From an uncultured Clostridia bacterium (GTDB lineage: Bacteria; Bacillota; Clostridia; Peptostreptococcales; Anaerovoracaceae), in NCBI GenBank assembly GCA_934278965.1, contig CAKQWL010000050.1, positions 1-11,853 on the forward strand: a DNA stretch of 11,853 bases, given 5' to 3'. Shown in pieces: positions 6,739 to 11,853 of this stretch. The position numbers were made by a program, and so were the translations under genes. Under the pieces are notes generated by a model. The model saw only the letters and a program-made list of their open reading frames with translations, made no database searches and was not told the origin of the DNA. The first letter of the stretch is position 1. Each line of letters opens with the position of its first letter.

Positions 6739-8094
6739 TCATAAATTTTCCGCTATTATACGGTTCATGTCCGCATACGAATTCCAGTAATCGTTCCTCA
6801 CCTTTACTCCTGCACAAAGAACCAGCCGTTTCAACAGCTTCATAATATCCTCTGCGTGCAGTCTGGTCTGCCGATAGATCCAGTCATCCGTCACCGATTC
6901 GATCTCATGCGCAGCAATATTTCGCAGCTTGCTCTCAACATTTTCACGCATTGTGCAGATATCATCCAGCAGAGCCCCCTCCGGAAGCATGCCCTCAAAG
7001 ATAAAGCAGATCTGCATTGAATTCAAGACGGTTTCCTGTATGTCTGTGTAGCGTGTGCCATACCTGTTGTTATGCCGCGCCATACCACTTTTCAGCGCCT
7101 GCCGGATCTCCCGCCCGCGTTCTGTCCGCTGCATGACTGCTGTGTCGACCTTATAACCGCCTTTTTTCATCTTACTGCAGAACTGATCCGGTGTAATCCC
7201 CAGTTGATCCCTGAGACACATGGTAAACAGGTCCAATACGACCGGCGTCAGTCCCCGCAGAAAATCCGCATAATTTCCCTGCCGCATTTTGATTTGCAGG
7301 CTGAGCACATACTCGAAAATCTGACGATGATCGCTCATTTCGATCGGAGTAAACTTGTGCTTCATTCCCTGCATGGCCTTTGTATATCCGCTCTTATCCA
7401 ACTGCAAACGGCACTCCGCAGCCTGCATCATACGCATCGTATCCGCCGGAATGAACTCTGCAATATCCTGTGCAAGCAGCAGTGCCGCTTTATAGTTATA
7501 AGCATCCAGCAGCCGCCGAATGCTTTCTTTTTTTATTTTCACAAGCAAATGCTCGCCTTCAACCTCATGACAACGGTTTGTGAAGTCCGGCTCATTATCC
7601 TGATCCAATTCCCAGAACGCATCCACATCGTAGTCCTTCGGATCCTCGTCCTTGGGATTTTCACGCTTGTTGGGCGTGGAAACCTGCACCGCCTGCATCG
7701 GATACTGCGCCAGGACCGAAATCACATTCAGCGCACTTTTCATTGCCGGTGTGCCGGAAGACAGATTTACCAGCAGCGTGCTGTCCGGGTTGGCGTCATG
7801 GATTTCCCGCAGCAGTTGATCAAAATCCGTATAAAATGTATCAAACAGCTGTACCTGTGTTAATTCATCTCGTTCGATCATGTGGAGTTTCATTACATGG
7901 CCCATCTGCCGCTGCAATCTTTCCAAACTCAAGCGATAGCGATCATCCTGCTTGCTTCGCTCCAGCATTTCGTGTGACAGATACAAATAAACCTTTTCCG
8001 GTTTGTATACACGGCAAATGTGCAGTACGGCTCCATCATGATAGCTGGCAATCGGATCATGTCCGCCAACCGGTGAAAATAAAATATATGGCAT
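6739..8094 (-). CDS. csm6: Csm6, CARF-HEPN ribonuclease of the type III-A CRISPR system
   Basis: 451 residues, the usual Csm6 size. The N-terminal CARF domain (about 1-160) starts YILFSPVGGHDPI (3-15) and carries the ligand-loop motif NLSSGTPAMKSA (110-121), where cyclic oligoadenylate binds. A helical linker follows. The C-terminal HEPN domain has the catalytic R-x4-H motif as RNIAAH (R391, H396), intact. Csm6 dimers are switched on by cyclic oligoadenylate made by Cas10 after target RNA binding and then cleave RNA without sequence specificity, giving dormancy or abortive defence. Whether the activator is cA4 or cA6 cannot be told from sequence alone. The ATG at 8094 has GAGGA about 9 nt upstream and lies 17 nt after the cas2 stop, so it is probably co-transcribed with cas1-cas2. 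It is the last gene of the locus. Placement after cas2 rather than beside csm5 is unusual. Confidence 0.93.
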   Translation of the reverse strand: MPYILFSPVGGHDPIASYHDGAVLHICRVYKPEKVYLYLSHEMLERSKQDDRYRLSLERLQRQMGHVMKLHMIERDELTQVQLFDTFYTDFDQLLREIHDANPDSTLLVNLSSGTPAMKSALNVISVLAQYPMQAVQVSTPNKRENPKDEDPKDYDVDAFWELDQDNEPDFTNRCHEVEGEHLLVKIKKESIRRLLDAYNYKAALLLAQDIAEFIPADTMRMMQAAECRLQLDKSGYTKAMQGMKHKFTPIEMSDHRQIFEYVLSLQIKMRQGNYADFLRGLTPVVLDLFTMCLRDQLGITPDQFCSKMKKGGYKVDTAVMQRTERGREIRQALKSGMARHNNRYGTRYTDIQETVLNSMQICFIFEGMLPEGALLDDICTMRENVESKLRNIAAHEIESVTDDWIYRQTRLHAEDIMKLLKRLVLCAGVKVRNDYWNSYADMNRIIAENL

Positions 8095-8111
8095 CGCTCT
8101 TTTTCCTCATT

Positions 8112-8438
8112 TTATATAATCACAACGTCTTCTTCCTCAAAATTCGGCGGATCACCCCAGACATAGGTTTTGCTTGATCCGCGAAGCCAGTAGATTTTTA
8201 CATGATCTCCCGCCTTCACGATATTATTCATCCCAGTACACAATTTGTCAAATTTTGAATTACTCAGCCACGCTTCAAAAGCAGATTTTTGAACGCGTCG
8301 TCCAAACCCTTCTAAATATTTTACCATTCGTAATCGCTGTTTGTTGTCCGAAATATCATAAATGATAACAGCCAGATGTTTTGAGGGGTGCAGTTGCTCC
8401 GCCTCTGTGCCGAAATAATCTTCTCGTTCTGCGTTCAT
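8112..8438 (-). CDS. cas2: CRISPR adaptation protein Cas2
   Basis: 108 residues from the ATG at 8438 (GGTGAT just upstream, 13 nt after the cas1 stop); an upstream reading to 8486 would overlap cas1 and is rejected. The Cas2 ferredoxin-like core begins HLAVIIYDISDNKQR, with the conserved aspartate after the first strand (YDI), followed by LRMVKYLEGFGRRVQKSAFE, which is the helix and second strand typical of Cas2 (F/G-R-V-Q-x-S-x-F-E). The C-terminal part VKIYWL and a tail FEEEDVVII form the edge strand that contacts Cas1. About 20 residues precede the core (NAEREDYFGTEAEQLHPSK), a little longer than the shortest Cas2 proteins. Cas2 is the central dimer of the Cas1-Cas2 integrase. The gene is more A+T rich than the housekeeping genes at left. 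Confidence 0.93.
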   Translation of the reverse strand: MNAEREDYFGTEAEQLHPSKHLAVIIYDISDNKQRLRMVKYLEGFGRRVQKSAFEAWLSNSKFDKLCTGMNNIVKAGDHVKIYWLRGSSKTYVWGDPPNFEEEDVVII

Positions 8439-8451
8439 CCATATCACCACA

Positions 8452-9450
8452 CTATCGAATAACAACCGGCTGATAGATAGAAACATCTCTCTGCTCCACC
8501 GCTTTAGCCAAATCTACTGTCTGCAAATAAAAGCACCTTCGCAGAGTAGAGGACATATTTTTCAAATATTTAGCCGAACTTCCGAATTTCACTTCCATTT
8601 TGCGAATGAAAATACGCATTCCTTGAGGAGTCAACAAAATACCGCCGCTTTCCGCATCCGCTTCAAAATGTTCCGGCTGGATTTCATTTCCTTGTATCAA
8701 ACTCATAACCACGGAGTCAACAACAACCGCCCGCCATTCTTCCATTAAATCACTTGCCAGAGCAGGATGCCCATTATGCAGTTGATGATAAAATCCAATA
8801 TATGGATTCATACCGCGGCTTTCAATTTCCGCATAAATCTCGTACATAAGCAGTGTGTAACCCAAACTCAACATTGCATTAAATGCATCTCGAGGAGGTT
8901 GACGGTTACGCCCTTGAAATGCAAATTCCGGACGCACCAAAGCGGACAGTACCGAAAAGTAAGTTCGTGCCGCCATACCCTCAATGCCCATCAACTCATC
9001 GGTTTCCTGCGCGCGTTCGATTCTATGTTCCAACTGCTTCATTGTCTGAATATGCGCGTCAACATTTGTCTGCTGATTACGCTGATACCGTCTTAAAATC
9101 ACACATTGATTGCGTATTTTCGCAGTAATGATGCGTTTAGCCATTACCAAACAAAATGATGGATCATCACAGGCGTAAATCTGACTTTTCAGCCGCTCAC
9201 CATTAACATGCCGTGTAGAACTTAATTTTCCATAATACGCTCCCTTTCCCGAGAAATAATTAAGCGTGATGCCACGCCGCAAACATTCCTGCATGCAAGG
9301 TGTTGTAATGGAGGAATTGCCGAATATCGTAATGCTTTCCAGCAGCTCCTTTGGTAGTTTACGAACCATGCCATCCTTTAGTGTCACGCAGATATAGCCA
9401 CCGTCAACGGAAATCACTGCACCGTTTTCGTTCACATATAAACAACTCAT
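8452..9450 (-). CDS. cas1: CRISPR integrase Cas1
   Basis: 332 residues, full length. Cas1 inserts new spacers at the leader end of the array as a complex with Cas2. The N-terminal beta domain (MSCLYVNENGAVISVDGG) is followed by the helical catalytic domain. The three metal ligands are visible: E157 in GIEGMAAR, H222 in GFYHQL and D234 in LASDLMEEWR; the SLGYTLLMYEI helix (195-205) is also diagnostic. All are intact. The ATG at 9450 follows AAGGGTGG about 7-10 nt upstream. The degenerate terminal CRISPR repeat ends only 17 nt before it, so there is almost no room for a separate promoter; it may depend on transcription through the array or the csm operon. Its base composition is more A+T rich than csm6 or recJ. 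Confidence 0.96.
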   Translation of the reverse strand: MSCLYVNENGAVISVDGGYICVTLKDGMVRKLPKELLESITIFGNSSITTPCMQECLRRGITLNYFSGKGAYYGKLSSTRHVNGERLKSQIYACDDPSFCLVMAKRIITAKIRNQCVILRRYQRNQQTNVDAHIQTMKQLEHRIERAQETDELMGIEGMAARTYFSVLSALVRPEFAFQGRNRQPPRDAFNAMLSLGYTLLMYEIYAEIESRGMNPYIGFYHQLHNGHPALASDLMEEWRAVVVDSVVMSLIQGNEIQPEHFEADAESGGILLTPQGMRIFIRKMEVKFGSSAKYLKNMSSTLRRCFYLQTVDLAKAVEQRDVSIYQPVVIR

Positions 9451-9467
9451 AACACACCACCCTTATT

Positions 9468-9503
9468 TGATCCGTCCCCTTCCGGGGAAATGCAGTTATT
9501 ATT
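9468..9503 (-). repeat. Degenerate terminal CRISPR repeat with conserved hairpin
   Basis: Aligned without gaps to the intact 36-nt repeat, about 24 of 36 positions match. The match is best in the centre: the CCCC/GGGG stem, the flanking TTT and ACGG are kept, while both ends have drifted. The loop changed from GAGA to GGAA, both GNRA tetraloops. It lies at the cas1 side, the leader-distal end, where degenerate last repeats are expected. Confidence 0.75.
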
Positions 9504-9511
9504 TTTAAGTC

Positions 9512-9537
9512 AAAAAATATTGGTAGGAAAGACTACC
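9512..9537 (-). terminator. Candidate weak intrinsic terminator after the last intact repeat
   Basis: On the minus strand GGTAG (9537-9533), a 6-nt loop, CTACC (9526-9522), then AATA and six T residues (9517-9512). The stem is only 5 bp, so termination would be partial. It begins 3 nt past the last intact repeat and occupies what would otherwise be read as the oldest spacer. It could simply be a spacer that happens to fold. Confidence 0.4.
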
Positions 9538-9786
9538 TGGGTTTCCGTCCCCTCTCGGGGAAATATAATTCTCTATTGAAATCGTTATCCCATTTGAGAA
9601 AGGAGAATTGTGTTTCCGTCCCCTCTCGGGGAAATATAATTCTCTATGAGAACGGGGTTATTTTAAAGAAAAAGGCATTGAGTTTCCGTCCCATCTCGGG
9701 GAAATATAATTCTCTATGTTGACAGCAAAAAGACGGCTTATCTTTGCGAAGTTTCCGTCCCCTCTCGGGGAAATATAATTCTCTAT

Positions 9787-9977
9787 CCTGTCTCTGAAAA
9801 ACTGCACCATATCTGGCTTTTTCGGTCGGTTTGCGGCGCAAAATATTTCGCACCGCACAATTTGCCGCAGAACATCTTTCGGCCGTATTTTTGAACCGAC
9901 AAAACCATATACAGTTTACGGTACATCAATTAGTATAACACACTTGTACCGTCTTTGGAGCATTATGCGGCGCAAAA
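9787..9977 (-). promoter_or_regulatory. CRISPR leader
   Basis: The 191 nt between the csm5 stop and the leader-proximal repeat contain no credible gene. They hold an extended -10 promoter inside an inverted repeat (9918-9952), and two copies of the 13-mer TGCGGCGCAAAAT (plus strand 9832-9844 and 9966-9978) near the two ends; the second copy reaches into the csm5 stop codon. The first copy is part of a near-perfect inverted repeat TTTGCG-G-CGCAAA. The segment next to the array has long T runs on the minus strand, as in many leaders. I see no terminator, so array transcription could also come from the csm operon. Confidence 0.75.
9918..9952 (-). promoter_or_regulatory. Extended -10 CRISPR promoter within an 8-bp inverted repeat
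   Basis: On the minus strand TGTTATACT gives an extended -10 (TG, one base, TATACT at 9937-9932). No good -35 stands 16-18 nt upstream, which an extended -10 can tolerate. The box lies between perfect 8-bp arms: ACGGTACA at 9918-9925 and TGTACCGT at 9945-9952, 19 nt apart. The predicted start is near 9925, giving about 140 nt of leader RNA before the first repeat. The arms would suit a dimeric repressor covering the promoter (inference). Confidence 0.5.
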
Positions 9978-11093
9978 TCATTGAATTGACATAGTACACG
10001 CACCCATTTCATACAATTTGCCATCGTATTGCGTGCATTTTAACATATGCGGTGAAACGCCAAGTACGGCGTCTTTATAGTGCTTATGCTGCGCCCGAAC
10101 CTTGGGCGCAATCGCTGCATCGATGATCTCACTGACACGCCTTACACTATTCTCCCCTAAAAGCGGATAAGACACCGTTTTGGACACATAACCGCTGCCG
10201 CCGCCTAAATATAGGTTACCGCCGCCGTTAATTTCGTGCAAGGGAAATTTCTTTAAAAAACACTTCTCATAATTCTGCGCAAAAATCATCGCTGCCTGTA
10301 TAATTTGTCTGGGCGAATACGGGAAACATTCCGTATTGATCGTCATCGGAAAGCGAATTTCCATATCCGGCTTAATACATTCACGGAAAATCGGAAGTGC
10401 CCGTTCATGACCGTCTACCGCAATATCAATTTTCTGGCACAGCGTCAAATCGTCCGCGCGGAGTGGTTCACTGTCACCAATGCGCAATCCGCTCATCATA
10501 TCGTTAACGGCATCCGCCTTTCTTTTCTCATTGCGTTTTAACCGGTTAAACATATGCTGCTCTACTTTTGCGGCGTTATTCTGTAAATTTTTAATAACAA
10601 ATCTGGAATTGTCTCTCATACGGATCCGTTTCAATTCATCCCGTTCTTCGGCGAACCGTTCATTTCTCTGCAGCACAACAGCACCCAGCAAAATCGTACG
10701 CAGCGCACCTTTCAAACTGCTTCCCGGTACATACGGGCAGCCATACGCATCTTTTATCGAAGTCAGTATTTCTTTTTTGCTCTTCTGCTCAATCACAGCA
10801 TTTCCGCTGTCCATTGTGTATGCGATCCACGGCATATATTCCCGCTCGGTGATACGGTTATCCAGCAGCCAATAAACAAAATCGCTTTTGCCTCTCAGCA
10901 GATATTCTTCATATTCCGGCAGCAACCCCCGCTTCGTGAAATATGCAAACATCTTCTCCATGTCCGGAATATGCACTTTATTGGCATACTTATCATAAAT
11001 GTATTCTTTTTTTCCGATCGTGCGGCCACTGCCGATAAATACCGGTCCCTCTGTTCGGAGCGTGATCGTATAATGCTGCAATTCTTTTCCCAT
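9978..11093 (-). CDS. csm5: Csm5, RAMP subunit of the type III-A effector
   Basis: 371 residues from the ATG at 11093, which has GGAG 8 nt upstream and starts 2 nt after the csm4 stop; a GTG at 11111 would overlap csm4 and put that ribosome site inside the gene. The protein has the Csm5 layout: an N-terminal RAMP strand ending TEGPVFIGSG (14-23), the motif YVPGSSLKGALRT (121-133), GLRIGDSEP (202-210), a glycine-rich loop LYLGGGSGYVSKTV (294-307) and the C-terminal block PHMLKCTQYDGKLYEMG (348-364). Csm5 caps the crRNA 3' end of the Csm complex and recruits host nucleases for crRNA trimming. The middle (about 145-200) is a basic, charged helical insert. It is the last effector gene before the leader. 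Confidence 0.95.
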   Translation of the reverse strand: MGKELQHYTITLRTEGPVFIGSGRTIGKKEYIYDKYANKVHIPDMEKMFAYFTKRGLLPEYEEYLLRGKSDFVYWLLDNRITEREYMPWIAYTMDSGNAVIEQKSKKEILTSIKDAYGCPYVPGSSLKGALRTILLGAVVLQRNERFAEERDELKRIRMRDNSRFVIKNLQNNAAKVEQHMFNRLKRNEKRKADAVNDMMSGLRIGDSEPLRADDLTLCQKIDIAVDGHERALPIFRECIKPDMEIRFPMTINTECFPYSPRQIIQAAMIFAQNYEKCFLKKFPLHEINGGGNLYLGGGSGYVSKTVSYPLLGENSVRRVSEIIDAAIAPKVRAQHKHYKDAVLGVSPHMLKCTQYDGKLYEMGACTMSIQ

Positions 11094-11095
11094 AA

Positions 11096-11853
11096 CTATA
11101 TCTCCATCCACAGCGGTGCTGCATAACGATAGACCGCATGTCTGCCGCCATTCGATACATCAAATACATCCCCTGCAAACCGCCTGTCAAAGCACGAACC
11201 CGCACAGAACATGTACAGATCCCGCTTGCGCCGCTGCTCTTCCGCGTACTCCGCCGAATCCACAAATCCGGCACGCCGCTGCAGAAGATACCGTGCGCCC
11301 TCCAGAACACTTTCCAATTCTTCCTCTGCCGCCATACAGACCGAGAGGCTGATGCATGGTACCGCGTTCCCTCTCAGGCGCTTGAGCAGTGTTTCCGGCA
11401 CATCCTCTTTCCGGACCGTAAAGCGTCCTAATCCTGCACTGCGTTTACCCCCGATTCCACTGTACGATAAAGCATTCAGCAGCGTCTCAAACTGCGCCTG
11501 TACAGCGTCATCCGCTGCGCCGACAATCGTATATAGACCGCTGCCCTGGCCGAAATGATAAACACCTACGCTATACGGCAGAGTTTCTCCGGTTTCCAGT
11601 TTTTCTTCGGAGCGGGATGCCGCCATCGTCCGGACTTCAAAAGCACCTAACATTTTCAGCTTTTCTGCCTCAGCTGCCGGATCCATTTTGCCTTGCAGAT
11701 AGCTGTCCAACTGAGCTGCTGGGATATATCTCAGCTTTTTCAAGCTTTTTTTCACGAGGGAGTTCCCCTCGTTTTCCTTTTGAATCGGCACGAGCGGCTT
11801 CGGCAGATACAGTTCTTCTCCGATAAAAGGGAGTAAATCGCTGATGCGTAATT
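11096..11853 (-). CDS. csm4: Csm4 (Cas5-group RAMP), 5' end beyond the window
   Basis: The frame is open to the right edge: 251 residues plus a TAG stop, starting LRISDLLPFIGEELYLPKPL. That block is a Csm4 signature normally 50-60 residues from the N-terminus, so the true start is outside and a GTG at 11791 is internal (it encodes the valine of KPLVPIQ). The C-terminal RAMP half has the glycine-rich loop YSGIGGKRSAGLGRF (about 130-144 of the visible part). Csm4 binds the 8-nt crRNA 5' tag and pairs with Cas10 at the base of the Csm complex. It is followed by csm5 after 2 nt, so the two are translationally coupled. No missing residue or frameshift is seen in the visible part. Confidence 0.93.
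   Translation of the reverse strand, partial: LRISDLLPFIGEELYLPKPLVPIQKENEGNSLVKKSLKKLRYIPAAQLDSYLQGKMDPAAEAEKLKMLGAFEVRTMAASRSEEKLETGETLPYSVGVYHFGQGSGLYTIVGAADDAVQAQFETLLNALSYSGIGGKRSAGLGRFTVRKEDVPETLLKRLRGNAVPCISLSVCMAAEEELESVLEGARYLLQRRAGFVDSAEYAEEQRRKRDLYMFCAGSCFDRRFAGDVFDVSNGGRHAVYRYAAPLWMEI

Larger units (their letters stand above)
9468..9786 (-). CRISPR. Short type III-A CRISPR array, 4 intact 36-nt repeats plus a degenerate one
   Basis: Intact repeats are at 9541-9576, 9612-9647, 9682-9717 and 9751-9786, with the degenerate terminal copy at 9468-9503. In crRNA orientation (minus strand) the repeat starts ATAGAGAATTATATTT and ends CCCCGAGAGGGGACGGAAAC; its last eight bases, ACGGAAAC, would be the crRNA 5' tag. 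CCCC-GAGA-GGGG forms a 4-bp stem (5 with the flanking T-A) capped by a GNRA loop, the probable Cas6 recognition hairpin. The copy at 9682-9717 has one substitution (C to A on the plus strand at 9693) that opens the pair next to the loop. Spacers from the leader side are 33 nt (9718-9750), 34 nt (9648-9681), 35 nt (9577-9611) and a 37-nt interval (9504-9540) that may be a terminator instead. Orientation is deduced from the GGAAAC end, the degenerate copy at the left and the long gap at the right. Confidence 0.97.

Noticed and set aside
7072..7863. 263-codon plus-strand open frame
   Set aside because: It is antisense to csm6, which has intact CARF and HEPN motifs.
9490..9516. TTGACT on the minus strand as a -35 box of a cas1 promoter
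   Set aside because: No -10-like hexamer lies 15-19 nt downstream; the position falls in the conserved part of the degenerate repeat.
9644..9858. Two overlapping small minus-strand open frames (66 and 69 codons) with repeated peptide units such as RELYFPERGRK
   Set aside because: They are the CRISPR repeats and spacers read through; the peptide repetition comes from the 36-nt repeat, and no ribosome site supports them.
11096..11791. csm4 as a complete 231-residue gene starting at a GTG at 11791
   Set aside because: The frame continues upstream to the window edge through LRISDLLPFIGEELYLPKPL, a conserved Csm4 block, so the GTG is internal.

Overview
The window looks like chromosomal DNA of a low-to-mid GC Bacillota, most likely class Clostridia. 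This is inferred from strong AGGAG-type ribosome binding sites, consensus sigma-A promoters, tight overlapping operons and the ftsE-ftsX-M23 peptidase order. No marker in the window fixes the genus. All recognised genes lie on the minus strand except one TRIC-family channel gene.

Left part (1-4735), a leftward housekeeping operon. From a sigma-A promoter near 4707-4735 it reads ftsE, ftsX, a secreted coiled-coil/M23 murein hydrolase (EnvC-like), recJ, and the first 41 codons of a membrane-anchored protein that leaves the window (possibly an S41/CtpA protease). FtsEX is the membrane ABC complex that controls a cell-wall hydrolase during division, and the adjacent M23 protein is the obvious client. 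RecJ is a single-strand DNA exonuclease co-transcribed with it.

Middle (4736-6738). A MinD/ParA-fold protein with a P-loop that lacks the lysines is read leftward from its own consensus promoter. A divergent promoter drives a two-repeat TRIC cation channel gene rightward. A 14-bp hairpin terminator at 6592-6636 closes the channel gene and faces the end of the CRISPR locus.

Right part (6739-11853), a type III-A CRISPR-Cas locus read leftward: csm4 (5' end beyond the window), csm5, a leader with an extended -10 promoter inside an inverted repeat, a short array (four intact 36-nt repeats plus one degenerate terminal repeat), cas1, cas2 and csm6. The array sits inside the gene string, so the ancillary RNase gene csm6 is separated from the other csm genes. 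Csm4 and Csm5 build the crRNA-guided Csm complex. Target RNA recognition by that complex normally triggers cyclic oligoadenylate synthesis by Cas10 (not in the window), which activates Csm6. Cas1-Cas2 add spacers. The last 20 nt of the repeat, in crRNA orientation, match the Mycobacterium tuberculosis direct repeat as I remember it. cas10, csm2, csm3 and cas6 are not in the window. I see no RNA gene, transposon or integrase. The system is a known class; the unusual points are array placement, repeat sequence, terminal repeat and leader structure.
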